In this document: piece by piece, positions 40,079-50,614 of the stretch | How the letters are laid out: each line of letters starts with the position of its first letter | How positions within the stretch are numbered: position 1 is the first letter of the stretch | Source of the DNA: Neobacillus kokaensis | GTDB lineage: Bacteria; Bacillota; Bacilli; Bacillales; Cytobacillaceae | Direction of reading: 5' to 3' | DNA length: 64,000 nt | Assembly (NCBI RefSeq): GCF_014656545.1 | Contig: NZ_BNDS01000003.1 | Coordinates: 271,887-335,886, forward strand | The notes under the pieces: model-generated | Told to the model about the DNA's origin: nothing | Seen by the model: the letters and a program-made list of their open reading frames with translations, nothing else | The model's database searches: none | Position numbers and translations under genes: made by a program

Positions 40079-41293
40079 ATGAACAATAAATTATTTTATA
40101 TAGACCCATACATAAGAGAATTTACAGCAGCCGTATCGAAACAAGCAAAAGATGAGCAAGGAGGCTGGTATGTCGTTTTAACCCAAACCGCCTTTTATCC
40201 AACTGGCGGTGGGCAGCCTTTCGATACTGGAAAAATCGGCAGACATAATGTAATAAATGTGGAAGCAATAGATGGAGAAATTCGTCATTACATTGAGGAA
40301 CCACTGGCGGATATTGAAGCTGAAATAGAGTGTAGGATTAATTGGGAAAGCCGCTTCGATCATATGCAGCAGCACACAGGACAGCATATTTTATCAGCAG
40401 CGTTTGAGCAATTATTTGATTATAAAACAGTTGGTTTTCATTTAGGAAATGATGTGGTTACGATTGATTTGGCGACAGAAACATTAACAGATGAAGAGGC
40501 GGCAAAAGCAGAGGAACTGGCAAATCAAATTATTATTGAAAACAGGCCTATTGAGGTAAAATGGGTAACGGAAGAAGAGCTGTCCGACTATCCGCTGAGA
40601 AAAGAGACGAAGGTAAAGGAAAATATCCGCTTGGTTATTATCCCTGATTTTGATTATAACGGCTGCGGCGGGACACATCCACAAGCAACTGGAGAAGTAT
40701 GTGCCATAAAAATATTGGCTTGGGAGAAACAAAAGAAGAATGTCCGGCTTCAATTTGTTTGCGGCAATCGGGTGATCGAACAATTAGGGCAAAAACAAAA
40801 AGTATTACTCGCTTTAACAAAGCTTCTTAATGCACCGGAAACTGACATGGTGCAGGCAGTTACCCGTCTATTAGAAAACGGCAAATCGCTGGAGAAGTCA
40901 TTGGAGTCATCCCGTGACCAACTCCTGCAACATGAAGCAAAGGAACTGTTAACAAATTGTGTAAAGACGGACCGAATGATTAGCAAAGTCTTCTACAACC
41001 GATCGATACAGGAACTGCAAAAGTTGGCCCGCTCCATTGTGATGGCGGATGACCATGCTTTAGTATTGGTTGCGGCTGAAAATGAAAATCGGCTTCAGTT
41101 AGTTTGTGCGAGAGGAAGCGAACGAACGGAGAATATGAAAGACCTTATTAGCAATGCCTTATCCTTGATAAATGGTAAAGGCGGAGGGAATGCTTCATTT
41201 GCACAGGGCGGCGGAGAATTGCGTATATCTGGTGAGCAAGTCATTGAACACCTGTTTACTCTGCTAAGAAAAGATCCTTTACATAAGTCTTGA
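40079..41293 (+). CDS. AlaX-type alanyl-tRNA editing protein
   Basis: 404 residues from ATG 40079, behind AGGAGAA. An AlaRS-like editing domain with zinc ligands H99 and H103 (QHTGQH), C196 and H200 (CGGTH), then a linker and a DHHA1 domain ending [14 protein letters not shown]. Hydrolyses mischarged Ser- or Gly-tRNA(Ala) in trans. Long AlaX-L form. Confidence 0.92.
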   Translation: MNNKLFYIDPYIREFTAAVSKQAKDEQGGWYVVLTQTAFYPTGGGQPFDTGKIGRHNVINVEAIDGEIRHYIEEPLADIEAEIECRINWESRFDHMQQHTGQHILSAAFEQLFDYKTVGFHLGNDVVTIDLATETLTDEEAAKAEELANQIIIENRPIEVKWVTEEELSDYPLRKETKVKENIRLVIIPDFDYNGCGGTHPQATGEVCAIKILAWEKQKKNVRLQFVCGNRVIEQLGQKQKVLLALTKLLNAPETDMVQAVTRLLENGKSLEKSLESSRDQLLQHEAKELLTNCVKTDRMISKVFYNRSIQELQKLARSIVMADDHALVLVAAENENRLQLVCARGSERTENMKDLISNALSLINGKGGGNASFAQGGGELRISGEQVIEHLFTLLRKDPLHKS

Positions 41294-41376
41294 AAAAGCT
41301 AAGCAATTTGCAGGATGAACACCTTTATAAGGTAAATAATAATATTAAAGATTTAACACCAGAGAGGATGTATCAG

Positions 41377-42789
41377 ATGAATAAACAACAAATTGGTGTG
41401 GTTGGTGTTGGGGTTATGGGGAAAAGCCTTGCATTAAATTTTGAAAACAAGGGATTTTCAGTTTCCATATATGACCTTTCAGAAGAAAAGGTAAATGAAA
41501 TTCTAGAACAAAATGTCGGTAAAAATATAGTGGGTACCGCAAATATTGAAACCTTCATTCAATCGCTCGAGAAACCAAGAAAAATTTTATTAATGGTAAA
41601 CGCGGGAGTGATTACTGACAAAGCTATTGCATCGCTGCTCCCCTTTTTAGAACAAGGCGATATTCTCATCGATGGGGGAAATACTTTTTATCAAGATACT
41701 ATCCGTAGAAATAAAGAGCTGGCAGAACAGGGTATTCTTTTCATCGGAGCAGGTGTATCCGGAGGAGAAGAAGGTGCCCTTAAAGGTCCGGCAATTATGC
41801 CAAGCGGGCAAAAAGAGGCGTATGAGGCAGTTGAACCGCTTTTAACAGCCATTTCAGCGAAGGTAGCAGGTGAGCCGTGCTGTACATATATTGGACCAAA
41901 TGGAGCAGGCCATTATGTGAAAATGGTACATAACGGAATTGAATACGGGGACATACAGCTAATTTGTGAAGCTTACCATTTAATGAAGTCGATGCTGGGA
42001 TTATCCGCTAAGGAACTTCATGATGTCTTTAAGGAATGGAATCAAGGGGAACTCAATAGCTATTTAATTGAAATTACCGCTGATATTTTTACCAAAATAG
42101 ATGAGGAGACCGGAAAGCCATTAGTAGATGTGATTCTTGACCGTGCAGGGCAAAAAGGAACTGGAAAATGGACCAGCCAAAATGCCCTTGATATTGGAGT
42201 TCCATTAACCATGATTACCGAATCCGTTTTCTCACGCTTTTTGTCAGCGATGAAAGAGGAGCGCGTGAAGGCGAGCAAGGTATTAAAGGGACCGTCTAAG
42301 AGTAAATTTATTGGGAATAAAACTGAATTTATCGAGCTAGTCCGAAAAACGCTTTATTTTAGTAAAATTATTTCCTATGCTCAAGGTTTTTCACAATATA
42401 AAATCGCTTCTGGCGAATATGGCTGGGATTTAAAGCTCGGAGAAATTGCGAAAATTTTCCGCGGCGGCTGTATTATCAGAGCAGCATTTTTGAATAATAT
42501 AACGGAAGCCTATAACCGCTATCCTGATTTAGATAATCTGCTGCTGGATTCGTATTTTCAATCAATTACAGCGGATTACCAGGATGCGGCTCGTGAAGTA
42601 GTGGCTATTGCGGTCAAGGCGGGAATTCCTGTCCCAAGTATTTCAAGTGCTCTTGCGTATTATGACAGCTATCGTACTGAGGTTCTTCCTGCTAATCTGC
42701 TCCAAGCACAGCGGGATTATTTTGGTGCACACACCTACGAGCGCACCGACAAACAAGGAATCTTCCATACAGATTGGCTGGAAAAATAA
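41377..42789 (+). CDS. gnd: 6-phosphogluconate dehydrogenase, decarboxylating
   Basis: 470 residues from ATG 41377 ([15 protein letters not shown]), with GAGAGGA upstream; the frame is open from 41290. The coenzyme-binding fold is at the N-terminus, substrate motifs are [21 protein letters not shown] near 127 and [10 protein letters not shown] with the catalytic lysine near 183, and GKGTGKW-like [11 protein letters not shown] is present. Oxidative pentose phosphate pathway, giving ribulose 5-phosphate and NADPH. Confidence 0.96.
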   Translation: MNKQQIGVVGVGVMGKSLALNFENKGFSVSIYDLSEEKVNEILEQNVGKNIVGTANIETFIQSLEKPRKILLMVNAGVITDKAIASLLPFLEQGDILIDGGNTFYQDTIRRNKELAEQGILFIGAGVSGGEEGALKGPAIMPSGQKEAYEAVEPLLTAISAKVAGEPCCTYIGPNGAGHYVKMVHNGIEYGDIQLICEAYHLMKSMLGLSAKELHDVFKEWNQGELNSYLIEITADIFTKIDEETGKPLVDVILDRAGQKGTGKWTSQNALDIGVPLTMITESVFSRFLSAMKEERVKASKVLKGPSKSKFIGNKTEFIELVRKTLYFSKIISYAQGFSQYKIASGEYGWDLKLGEIAKIFRGGCIIRAAFLNNITEAYNRYPDLDNLLLDSYFQSITADYQDAAREVVAIAVKAGIPVPSISSALAYYDSYRTEVLPANLLQAQRDYFGAHTYERTDKQGIFHTDWLEK

Positions 42790-42798
42790 CAGCTAGAT

Positions 42799-42828
42799 TC
42801 CAGACGTGATTTCCCGTCTGGCTTTTTA
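42799..42828 (+). terminator. Terminator after gnd
   Basis: CCAGACG and CGTCTGG stem followed by CTTTTT. Confidence 0.82.
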
Positions 42829-42877
42829 TTGAATGGGTACTACTGTATAATTGAGTAATAATGTAGGGGGTGCTAAC

Positions 42878-43255
42878 GTGGGTTTTTTGGATGGATTGAT
42901 GGGAAATGCTTCAGAAGTAAATGTAACAGAAATTCAAAAGGATTTTGCTAAAATTTTAGCTCCAAGCGAAAGAATTGAACGGGGTTATAAACTGATTCGA
43001 GATTTATTTATCTTTACGAATAAACGCTTGATTTTAGTAGATAAGCAGGGTGTAACCGGTAAAAAGGTGGAGTACCATTCGATACCGTATAAAAGTATTA
43101 CCCATTTCAGTATTGAAACAGCAGGAAGTTTTGATTTGGATGCTGAATTGAAAATTTGGATATCTGGCAATGCACAGCCGCTGCAAAAACAATTTAACAA
43201 AAACCTAAATATTTATGAGCTGCAAAGCGTGTTGGCAGAATATGTTCTGAAATAA
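42878..43255 (+). CDS. Bacterial PH-domain protein
   Basis: 125 residues from GTG 42878, with AGGGGGTG 5 nt upstream. A single bacterial pleckstrin-homology domain (FIFTNKRLILVDKQGVTGKKVEYHSIPYKSITHFSIE) preceded by a short helix. Cytoplasmic, no membrane segment. Function unknown. Confidence 0.85.
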   Translation: MGFLDGLMGNASEVNVTEIQKDFAKILAPSERIERGYKLIRDLFIFTNKRLILVDKQGVTGKKVEYHSIPYKSITHFSIETAGSFDLDAELKIWISGNAQPLQKQFNKNLNIYELQSVLAEYVLK

Positions 43256-43263
43256 TAATCTTT

Positions 43264-43320
43264 AAGGGTTTGACCTCACAATCAAACGATATTTATGAAA
43301 AAAATAGTGGGGTCAGCCCA
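43264..43320. repeat. Imperfect intergenic hairpin
   Basis: TTGACCTCAC and GTGGGGTCAG are nearly inverse around an AT-rich loop. No T run, so it is not a classical terminator. Confidence 0.5.
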
Positions 43321-43371
43321 TTTTATTAATTAAATGCTTTTTTTTAAAATGTAATAATAGAGGTTACGAAA

Positions 43372-43635
43372 ATGAGAAAAGAAGTACACACAAACTTAAA
43401 GTTTTATGATTTATTAACAGAATGGAACCCATTTCAATTGAAGAATGAAAGTTACGAAACAGAAATTGCCGATGTGATTCAGGCTGTTCATATGTATGAC
43501 CACCCATTAAACTTGGCCAAGAAAATTCAAAGTGTTTATGAGTTTTCTTTCGAAAAGATAATCCCGCTGGAAAGCTGTCTGGAAATAGCAGTCGCATTAT
43601 TAAAAGTAAAGAATCAAGCTTCCTGCTCTCTTTAA
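43372..43635 (+). CDS. DUF1871 family protein (YugE-like)
   Basis: 87 residues: EWNPFQLKNESYETEIADVIQAVH and KKIQSVYEFSFEKIIPLESC are the family blocks. All helical, soluble, function unknown. Modest AGAGG ribosome binding site 8 nt before the ATG. Confidence 0.78.
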   Translation: MRKEVHTNLKFYDLLTEWNPFQLKNESYETEIADVIQAVHMYDHPLNLAKKIQSVYEFSFEKIIPLESCLEIAVALLKVKNQASCSL

Positions 43636-43644
43636 TTTCCAAAA

Positions 43645-43675
43645 AAAGTGGACAAACCAATAGGTTGTCCACTAA
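43645..43675. terminator. Hairpin after the DUF1871 gene
   Basis: AGTGGACAA and TTGTCCACT perfect stem; A run on both sides, so the T tract suits minus-strand transcription. Confidence 0.6.
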
Positions 43676-43749
43676 AAAAGGGGGGAATACTAGAAAGCTT
43701 ATGTCATCATATTGGCCAAATTTACCCTGTCATATACATAAAAAAAGAA

Positions 43750-43776
43750 AAAAGCGGTTAAATTGGCCGCTTTTTC
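43750..43776 (-). terminator. Terminator of the XRE regulator gene
   Basis: AAAAAGCGG and CCGCTTTTT stem read on either strand. Confidence 0.85.
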
Positions 43777-43778
43777 AA

Positions 43779-44003
43779 TTAATATTTTGCTGTTTCGTTG
43801 TTTTTTAGCTTATCTAGAAGATCGGATGCTGCGATATCAAGAACAGTAGACAACTTTAAAATCGTTTGCGTACTAGGAATTTGTTCTCCAGTCTCATAAT
43901 TTTCAATTGTTTGCGTACCTACTCTAACCTTCTGAGCTAATTCCTCTTGTGTCATTTTCCGCATTTCACGAGCCATTTTGATTGTTTTACCAATTGTATT
44001 CAT
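43779..44003 (-). CDS. Small XRE-family regulator
   Basis: 74 residues from ATG 44003, with AGAGGTGA 6 nt upstream. One helix-turn-helix domain (MTQEELAQKVRVGTQTIENYETGEQIPSTQTILKLS region, about 17-55) and a short tail, no sensor domain. Divergent from yugI; may regulate itself or yugI. Confidence 0.88.
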   Translation of the reverse strand: MNTIGKTIKMAREMRKMTQEELAQKVRVGTQTIENYETGEQIPSTQTILKLSTVLDIAASDLLDKLKNNETAKY

Positions 44004-44152
44004 ACTGTTCACCTCTCATTGAAATAATATTTCTCATTATAAGTTTATCATGATTTTAAATTTTTTTCTTATTCTTAATTGAAAATTATGTTACGATTTT
44101 CTGACATTGTCAATTTTTTGCTAAAACTAGCATTCTTTGTCCATGTTAGTTT

Positions 44153-44182
44153 TTGATTTCCAGGCCTTTTTTGTGATATAAT
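44153..44182 (+). promoter_or_regulatory. Sigma-A promoter of yugI
   Basis: TTGATT, 18-nt spacer, TATAAT, about 52 nt upstream of the start codon. Confidence 0.8.
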
Positions 44183-44234
44183 TTTATACTGCGTATATAG
44201 GTGTGTAAATAATTATCAAATTAGGAGTGTTTTC

Positions 44235-44633
44235 ATGACTGGAAATATTGAAACTGGCAGTATCATAACGGGTAAGGTAACAGGAATTCAGCCATATGGA
44301 GCATTTGTTGCAATAGACGAAAATACACAAGGACTTGTCCATATTTCTGAAATTACACATGGTTATGTAAAGGATATTCACGAACACCTGAAAGTGGGCG
44401 ATGAGATTAAGGTGAAGGTGCTTTCTGTTGATGAGGAAGCTGGAAAAATCGGCCTATCCATTAAGGCAACAGAGGAGTCTCCTGCTCAAGCGGTCCGTGC
44501 GAAAAAGCCGCGCAGACGTCAGGCTGCGGCGATTATTCCTGAAGGAGAAGGACAACAAGGCTTTAACACGCTAAAAGATAAGCTGCAAGAATGGATTGAC
44601 CAATCCCAAGGTGAGGATTTAATTAAAAAATAA
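44235..44633 (+). CDS. yugI: S1-domain general stress protein 13 (YugI)
   Basis: 132 residues. An N-terminal S1 RNA-binding domain (about 5-77; GSIITGKVTGIQPYGAFVAI, QGLVHISEIT and VKVLSVDEEAGKIGLSIK) is followed by a basic KKPRRRQ patch and an acidic helical tail. In B. subtilis GSP13 associates with ribosomes or RNA. Confidence 0.92.
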   Translation: MTGNIETGSIITGKVTGIQPYGAFVAIDENTQGLVHISEITHGYVKDIHEHLKVGDEIKVKVLSVDEEAGKIGLSIKATEESPAQAVRAKKPRRRQAAAIIPEGEGQQGFNTLKDKLQEWIDQSQGEDLIKK

Positions 44634-44643
44634 TTTGTGCAGG

Positions 44644-44689
44644 AAAAAAGCCTATGATTCTGTTTTGAATGGAATCATAGGCTTTTTTG
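44644..44689 (+). terminator. Terminator after yugI
   Basis: AAGCCTATGATTC and GAATCATAGGCTT with A and T runs. Confidence 0.92.
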
Positions 44690-44791
44690 TAATTTACGGG
44701 AACAAACCATTGTTAAAATTTTGCTAACATTCTTTTCCTGCTCTAAGGCTACAATAGTAATATATGGACTTTTAGGAGGCGAGGAATAAGA

Positions 44792-45994
44792 GTGAATACG
44801 AATATAAATTCGCAAAAAATCATTGAACAAACGGAGAAATATGGCGCCAAAAACTATCATCCGCTGCCAATCGTTGTTTCCAGAGCAGAAGGGGTATGGA
44901 TTGAAGATCCGGAAGGCAATAAATACATGGATATGCTTAGCGCCTATTCCGCTGTAAACCAAGGCCACCGCCATCCAAAAATTATTCAAGCGTTAAAGGA
45001 CCAGGCCGACAGGGTTACCTTGACATCACGCGCATTCCATAATGATCAGCTTGGTCCTTGGTACGAAAAAATTTGTCATTTAACTAACAAAGACATGGCG
45101 CTTCCGATGAATACAGGAGCTGAGGCAGTTGAAACGGCCTTTAAGGCTGCGCGCCGCTGGGGCTATGATGTAAAGGGAATTCCCAATAATCAAGCGGAGA
45201 TTATCGGCTGTATCGGGAATTTCCATGGCAGAACCATGACAGCTGTTTCATTATCATCGGAAGAAGAATATAAACGCGGATTTGGTCCGATGCTGCCAGG
45301 AATAAAGCTTGTGCCATATGGGGATTTAGAAGCATTGAAACAAGCGATTACGCCAAACACTGCAGCTTTTTTAGTTGAACCAATTCAAGGGGAAGCAGGA
45401 ATTGTGATACCGCCTAAAGGATATATCAAAGCAGCATATGATTTGTGTAGGGAACATAATGTTTTATTTATCGCCGATGAAATCCAGGCCGGGTTAGCAC
45501 GGACGGGTAAAATGTTTGCCTGCGAGTGGGAAGGCATTGAACCGGATATGTATGTACTTGGCAAGGCGCTTGGAGGCGGAGTATTTCCAATTTCCTGTGT
45601 CGCAGCAAACAAAGACATTCTTGGTGTTTTTAACCCTGGCTCACATGGTTCCACTTTTGGAGGGAATCCAATGGCATGTGCAGTTTCTATTGCTGCACTG
45701 GATGTGTTAATTGATGAGAATTTAGCTCAAAAATCGTTAGAACTAGGGGAGTATTTTATCAATAAATTAAAGCAAATCAGCAACCCTGTTATTAAAGAAG
45801 TTCGCGGTCGGGGGTTGTTTATTGGTGTGGAGCTAAACGAAGAAGCACGGATGTATTGTGAACAGTTAAAAGCAGAGGGACTGTTATGCAAGGAAACACA
45901 TGATACGGTTATCCGCTTTGCCCCTCCGCTTGTGATTACTAAAGAAGAATTGGATTGGGCGATAGAGAGAATAAGCAAAGTTCTAGGAACATAA
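44792..45994 (+). CDS. rocD: Ornithine aminotransferase RocD
   Basis: 400 residues, class III aminotransferase. The PLP lysine is K258 in [29 protein letters not shown] precedes it. Converts ornithine and 2-oxoglutarate to glutamate semialdehyde in arginine catabolism. GTG start with GAGGAA upstream. It is not in a roc operon here. Terminator follows. Confidence 0.94.
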   Translation: MNTNINSQKIIEQTEKYGAKNYHPLPIVVSRAEGVWIEDPEGNKYMDMLSAYSAVNQGHRHPKIIQALKDQADRVTLTSRAFHNDQLGPWYEKICHLTNKDMALPMNTGAEAVETAFKAARRWGYDVKGIPNNQAEIIGCIGNFHGRTMTAVSLSSEEEYKRGFGPMLPGIKLVPYGDLEALKQAITPNTAAFLVEPIQGEAGIVIPPKGYIKAAYDLCREHNVLFIADEIQAGLARTGKMFACEWEGIEPDMYVLGKALGGGVFPISCVAANKDILGVFNPGSHGSTFGGNPMACAVSIAALDVLIDENLAQKSLELGEYFINKLKQISNPVIKEVRGRGLFIGVELNEEARMYCEQLKAEGLLCKETHDTVIRFAPPLVITKEELDWAIERISKVLGT

Positions 45995-46019
45995 GTGTTG
46001 AAATACCGAGTTACAAGAT

Positions 46020-46048
46020 AACCGGGAATAATTCTCTCCCGGTTTTCT
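46020..46048. terminator. Terminator between rocD and the DUF378 gene
   Basis: AACCGGGA and TCCCGGTT stem with a short T run. Confidence 0.85.
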
Positions 46049-46051
46049 CTA

Positions 46052-46282
46052 TTACGTTTTATTCACCTCAGATTCGACTATATACTCCTCCCCTTGCTTA
46101 AAGAATAAACCAAGATTCACCAGGCCAGCTGCTCCAATTAAGCCATAAATAATTTTGGCAAGTTCATCATTTCGGCCGCCAAATATACTTGAGATAAGAT
46201 CAATCTGGAAATTAGCAAGTAATCCCCAATTAATGGCGCCGATTATAGTCAGCATCAGGGCGATGCGTTGAATAGAATTCAC
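46052..46282 (-). CDS. yuzA: DUF378 small membrane protein (YuzA)
   Basis: 76 residues with two membrane helices (about 5-25 and 42-62) and the family AINWGLLA motif near 16. Function unknown. yuzA lies near yugI in B. subtilis too. Confidence 0.87.
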   Translation of the reverse strand: MNSIQRIALMLTIIGAINWGLLANFQIDLISSIFGGRNDELAKIIYGLIGAAGLVNLGLFFKQGEEYIVESEVNKT

Positions 46283-46414
46283 CAGAGCCTTCCCCCTTTA
46301 TAAAATTTTATGTTTAGGATTAGACGATGGTAAGGAATCTATTCAAACGGCAAACTAGTTTTTTGCAAAAAATCTCATATTACATAATAATGATAATGAA
46401 TTGGAGGGAGTAAT

Positions 46415-47578
46415 TTGCAAAACTTTACATTTTATAATCCGACAAAATTAATTTTTGGAAAAGGAGAGCTTGAACAATTAAAAACAGAGGTACCGAATTA
46501 TGGGAAAAAGGTGCTGCTCGTTTATGGCGGCGGCAGCATAAAGCGGACGGGCCTCTACGAAAAAGTAACGGGCTTGCTTCAGGAAATCGGTGCAGAGGTA
46601 TATGAACTTCCCGGCGTTGAACCGAACCCAAGAATTTCAACGGCTAGAAAAGGGGTTGAAATTTGTAAACGGGAAGGAATTGAGTTCTTACTCGCAGTTG
46701 GCGGGGGAAGCGTGATTGACTGTACTAAGCTGATAGCTGCTGGAGCCAAATATGACGGCGACCCATGGGATTTAGTCATTAAAAAAGCATTTGCCGCCGA
46801 AGCACTGCCATTTGGTACAGTTTTAACGATTGCGGCTACCGGATCAGAAATGAATTCCGGCTCTGTTATTACAAATTGGGAAACAAACGAAAAATACGGC
46901 TGGGGTAGTCCGGTTGTTTTTCCGAGATTCTCTATACTAGATCCGGTAAATACCTATACTGTGCCAAAGGACCAAACTATTTATGGCATTGTAGATATGA
47001 TGTCGCATGTCCTTGAACATTATTTTCACCTTGAAGAAAACACTGATTATCAGGATCGCATGTGTGAGTCGTTACTTATCACCATTATGGAAACTGCGCC
47101 AAAGTTACTTCAGGATTTGGAAAACTATGATTACCGCGCAACAATTCTTTATGCGGGTACAATGGCATTAAACGGTACTTTAAATATGGGATACCGCGGC
47201 GACTGGGCTACTCATAACCTAGAGCATGCCGTGTCTGCCGTGTATGATATTCCGCATGGAGGCGGGCTTGCGATTCTCTTCCCGCACTGGATGGAGCATA
47301 ATCTAAAGGTTAAGCCTGAGCGCTTTAAGCAGCTGGCAGTGAGGGTGTTTGGAATTGACCCAGAAGGTAAAAGCGATGAACAAACAGGTCTAGAGGGAAT
47401 TCGTAAATTACGGGAGTTTTGGACCAGCATCGGTGCACCAGAACGTTTAGCAGATTATGATATTAATGACAGCCAAATCGACCTTATGGCAGACCGGGCA
47501 ATGGCCAACGGAGAATTCGGCAACTTTACAAAATTGAACCGTGAGCATGTGTTAGCCATTTATAAAGCCTCGTTATAA
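46415..47578 (+). CDS. yugJ: Iron-dependent NADH alcohol (butanol) dehydrogenase YugJ
   Basis: 387 residues, group III Fe-ADH. The N-terminal nucleotide region contains [10 protein letters not shown] near 95; metal ligands are a D/H set in the C-terminal half, with SHVLEHYF near 201 and [21 protein letters not shown] near 265. Starts at TTG with GGAGGG upstream. Two related genes, yugJ and yugK, occur in B. subtilis; only one is here. Confidence 0.9.
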   Translation: MQNFTFYNPTKLIFGKGELEQLKTEVPNYGKKVLLVYGGGSIKRTGLYEKVTGLLQEIGAEVYELPGVEPNPRISTARKGVEICKREGIEFLLAVGGGSVIDCTKLIAAGAKYDGDPWDLVIKKAFAAEALPFGTVLTIAATGSEMNSGSVITNWETNEKYGWGSPVVFPRFSILDPVNTYTVPKDQTIYGIVDMMSHVLEHYFHLEENTDYQDRMCESLLITIMETAPKLLQDLENYDYRATILYAGTMALNGTLNMGYRGDWATHNLEHAVSAVYDIPHGGGLAILFPHWMEHNLKVKPERFKQLAVRVFGIDPEGKSDEQTGLEGIRKLREFWTSIGAPERLADYDINDSQIDLMADRAMANGEFGNFTKLNREHVLAIYKASL

Positions 47579-47593
47579 AAATGGAGCGCAAGG

Positions 47594-47624
47594 TGTCACC
47601 ATGAGAAGTTTCCTCATGGTGATA
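47594..47624. repeat. Intergenic hairpin related to the palindrome family
   Basis: TCACCATGAG and CTCATGGTGA around AAGTTTC. It shares the CACCATG core with the palindromes at 21671 and 27499. No T run. Confidence 0.65.
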
Positions 47625-47724
47625 GCTAATAAAATTGGCCGCGCTTACATAATGAAGGTTTCTTGATAATCTATCTGGCATAGGTTAAAGTGATTATTGA
47701 AAATAAAATATTGGAGGATCAGGG

Positions 47725-49074
47725 ATGACACATGTTCGTTTTGATTACTCAAAAGCACTAGCATTCTTTGGTGAACATGAGCTTACTTACTTACAAGATG
47801 CAGTAAAAGTTGCTCATCATTCATTACATGAAAAGACTGGGGCTGGCAGCGACTTTTTAGGCTGGATTAACCTCCCAACCGATTATGACAAGGAAGAATT
47901 TTCGCGGATTCAAAAAGCAGCTGAAAAAATAAAGGCTGATTCTGATGTCCTTCTTGTTATTGGGATTGGAGGCTCTTATCTTGGAGCAAGAGCTGCTCTT
48001 GAAATGCTGAACCATAGTTTCTATAATGCCTTGCCGAAAGAAAAACGCAAATCACCGCAAATTATTTTCGTCGGAAACAACATAAGTTCTACATATATAA
48101 GAGACGTAATCGACCTTCTAGAAAGTAAAGATTTTTCTATTAATGTTATTTCTAAATCAGGTACTACGACAGAACCAGCGATTGCCTTCCGAATTTTCCG
48201 CAAACTGTTAGAAGAAAAATATGGTGTAGAGGAAGCTCACAAACGAATTTTTGCTACAACCGATCAAGCTAGAGGTGCGTTAAAAACATTAGCTAATGAA
48301 GAAGGGTACGAAACCTTCGTCATACCTGATGATGTTGGCGGCCGCTATTCAGTTTTAACAGCAGTAGGTTTGCTTCCAATTGCAGCGAGCGGTGCAGATA
48401 TTGAAAAAATGATGGAGGGCGCTGCCAAGGCTCAAGAAGAATTCAGCCAATCGGAACTTCAAGAAAATCAAGCATATCAGTATGCAGCTGTTCGAAACAT
48501 TTTATATAACAAAGGTAAAACAATTGAAATGCTTATCAATTATGAGCCAGGCCTGCAATATTTCTCAGAATGGTGGAAGCAATTGTTCGGTGAAAGTGAA
48601 GGGAAGGACCAAAAGGGAATTTATCCTTCCTCTGCAAACTTCTCCACTGATTTACATTCGCTGGGACAATATGTCCAAGAGGGACGTAGAGACCTTTTTG
48701 AAACCATCGTCAAGGTAGAAAATCCTCGTTATGAATTAACCATTGAAGAAATGGATAATGACTTAGATGGATTAAATTACTTAGCTGGAAAAACAGTTGA
48801 TTTTGTAAATAATAAGGCATTTGAAGGGACCATGCTGGCTCATACTGATGGCAGCGTACCTAACTTAATCGTTACAATTCCAGCGATGGATGAATATACA
48901 TTCGGCTACCTTGTTTATTTCTTTGAAAAAGCATGTGCTATGAGCGGTTACCTGCTAGGGGTTAACCCATTTGACCAGCCTGGTGTGGAGGCTTATAAAG
49001 TTAACATGTTTGCCTTATTAGGCAAGCCAGGTTTCGAAGAAAAGAAGGCTGAACTTGAGAAACGTTTGAAATAA
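47725..49074 (+). CDS. pgi: Glucose-6-phosphate isomerase
   Basis: 449 residues. Isomerase signatures [15 protein letters not shown] near 140 and [18 protein letters not shown] near 308. Interconverts glucose-6-phosphate and fructose-6-phosphate. Same neighbours (yugJ/yugK) as yugL in B. subtilis. GGAGGATC before the ATG. ptsH follows 62 bp later with no terminator between. Confidence 0.97.
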   Translation: MTHVRFDYSKALAFFGEHELTYLQDAVKVAHHSLHEKTGAGSDFLGWINLPTDYDKEEFSRIQKAAEKIKADSDVLLVIGIGGSYLGARAALEMLNHSFYNALPKEKRKSPQIIFVGNNISSTYIRDVIDLLESKDFSINVISKSGTTTEPAIAFRIFRKLLEEKYGVEEAHKRIFATTDQARGALKTLANEEGYETFVIPDDVGGRYSVLTAVGLLPIAASGADIEKMMEGAAKAQEEFSQSELQENQAYQYAAVRNILYNKGKTIEMLINYEPGLQYFSEWWKQLFGESEGKDQKGIYPSSANFSTDLHSLGQYVQEGRRDLFETIVKVENPRYELTIEEMDNDLDGLNYLAGKTVDFVNNKAFEGTMLAHTDGSVPNLIVTIPAMDEYTFGYLVYFFEKACAMSGYLLGVNPFDQPGVEAYKVNMFALLGKPGFEEKKAELEKRLK

Positions 49075-49135
49075 TAATAAACGGGTACTTTTTTTGAAGG
49101 GTATCTTATATTTTAACAAAGGAGTTTGAATAAAT

Positions 49136-49402
49136 ATGGCAGAAAAACAATTTACGGTTATTGATGAAACTGGAATCCATGCAAGACCTGCAACATTATT
49201 GGTACAAACAGCAGGTAGATTTAATTCAGAAATTAATATGGAATACAAAGGAAAAGCAGTGAATTTAAAATCGATTATGGGTGTAATGTCACTCGGAATC
49301 CCTAAGGGTGCAGAAATTAAGATTACTGCTGAAGGCAGCGATGCGGACGAAGCCATTAAAGCACTTGAAGAAACACTAGTAAATCAAGGCTTGGCAAATT
49401 AA
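49136..49402 (+). CDS. ptsH: Phosphocarrier protein HPr
   Basis: 88 residues. H15 in [10 protein letters not shown], the PTS phosphorylation site, and S46 in [11 protein letters not shown], the HPr-kinase site, are both present, so this is HPr and not Crh (which lacks H15). Unusually it stands alone behind pgi; ptsI is not next to it. AAAGGAG upstream. Ends at a strong palindromic terminator. Confidence 0.95.
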   Translation: MAEKQFTVIDETGIHARPATLLVQTAGRFNSEINMEYKGKAVNLKSIMGVMSLGIPKGAEIKITAEGSDADEAIKALEETLVNQGLAN

Positions 49403-49449
49403 AAAAAGGGTGTTGCCATGTGAATTTTTCACATGGCAACACCCTTTTT
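49403..49449. terminator. Palindromic terminator between ptsH and yugO
   Basis: AAAAAGGGTGTTGCCATGTG and its inverse with flanking A and T runs. It shares GGGTGT, the CCATGTGA centre and its inverse with the dispersed palindromes at 21671 and 27499. Confidence 0.92.
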
Positions 49450-49454
49450 GCATC

Positions 49455-50441
49455 TTATTTAATAACAATGAGTTCATCATGATTTTCTAGTTTATATGAA
49501 TGTGGAGGATTAAGAATGGTTTCCTCACCTCTTTTTATTCCGATGAGGAGTTTATCTTTTTGTTGAAACTCGAAAAACAATTCAGCTAACCCTTTTTTTA
49601 AATCTGCTTCACTTATAGAAATAGCAGCAAGCCTGCTCTCTTCAAACTGTTGAATAACAGTAGATAAAAGCCCATCCCCGTTCGAGTGAAGGCTGTTCAT
49701 CATAAACACGCTTGTTAATTTATTTGATTGAATCACTTCATCTGCTCCTGCCCTGCAGGCATTAATAACTTGCTCGGCAGTTAGTATTTCCACAATACAT
49801 TTTACATTTGGACAAAGTCCTTTAATTGTAAGCAGTGTAAGGATACTATTCATATCCGCTTGGAGCTCATTATTTCCTCGGTCTGCTGTTATCAAAACCT
49901 TCTCCGCATTGGCAATATCACTCTTCATCATTGTGTCATCAACATGGGGCTTTCCTTGGACAAAATGAACAAATTTGGATTTCACCGGGTTCGATTCCAA
50001 CGTTTCGTCAACTAACACAATCATTTGTGGTTTGCTGCGATAAATCAGCTTCGACACTAACTCCCGTGAACGCTCATTCCAGCCGACGATCACAATATGT
50101 CCATTTCCTTTAAAAGGCAGCTTCCCTTCTAGATAGGCATCCTGTTTAGTAACAGCGGCTGCTGCCAAAGTTCCAAAATAGGATGAGACAATACCTGCCC
50201 CTAATAGTATTAAGATTAATGCCGTCAGCCTGCCCCAAAAGGAATGAGGGACATAATCCCCGTAACCAACAGTGGAGGCCGTAATAATCGCCCACCAGAT
50301 TCCGTCAAAAATAGTGGGAAACGTAGCCGGCTCTAAAAAATGTATGGAAACTCCAAAGGATAAAAAGACAATAATCGCCATAAAAAGGATACGAAGTAAC
50401 AGCGGCATTCGCCAAAATCGGATATATACTCTGTTTGTCAA
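49455..50441 (-). CDS. yugO: Potassium channel YugO with RCK domain
   Basis: 328 residues. Two membrane helices (about 13-33 and 72-92) flank the pore helix and selectivity filter TVGYGD (57-62). The C-terminal half is a RCK/TrkA-N domain (GHIVIVGWNERSRELV, near 113) with a TrkA-C-like end. In B. subtilis YugO carries electrical signalling in biofilms. TTG start behind GGTGAAGGGAA. Confidence 0.92.
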   Translation of the reverse strand: MTNRVYIRFWRMPLLLRILFMAIIVFLSFGVSIHFLEPATFPTIFDGIWWAIITASTVGYGDYVPHSFWGRLTALILILLGAGIVSSYFGTLAAAAVTKQDAYLEGKLPFKGNGHIVIVGWNERSRELVSKLIYRSKPQMIVLVDETLESNPVKSKFVHFVQGKPHVDDTMMKSDIANAEKVLITADRGNNELQADMNSILTLLTIKGLCPNVKCIVEILTAEQVINACRAGADEVIQSNKLTSVFMMNSLHSNGDGLLSTVIQQFEESRLAAISISEADLKKGLAELFFEFQQKDKLLIGIKRGEETILNPPHSYKLENHDELIVIK

Positions 50442-50614
50442 TTCCCTTCACCTCTTTCCGGTATACTTTTTATTGTTTACCAAAAGAGGATTCTCATGAA
50501 AAGCATGTTGTTATTTTCATAAAGTCATCAATGAAGAATAATTTAATGCCAATTAGCAAAGTTTATAGGAAAAATGACTGATTCATAACAGGATTTTAGA
50601 GGTGTGAAAAAGTA

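Noticed and set aside
46380..46405. Fur box (AATAATGATAATGA) before yugJ
   Set aside because: Only one half matches the 7-1-7 consensus; the inverse half is absent.
49136..49402. Crh (catabolite repression HPr)
   Set aside because: Crh lacks the phosphorylatable H15, whereas this protein has H15 in GIHARPAT.
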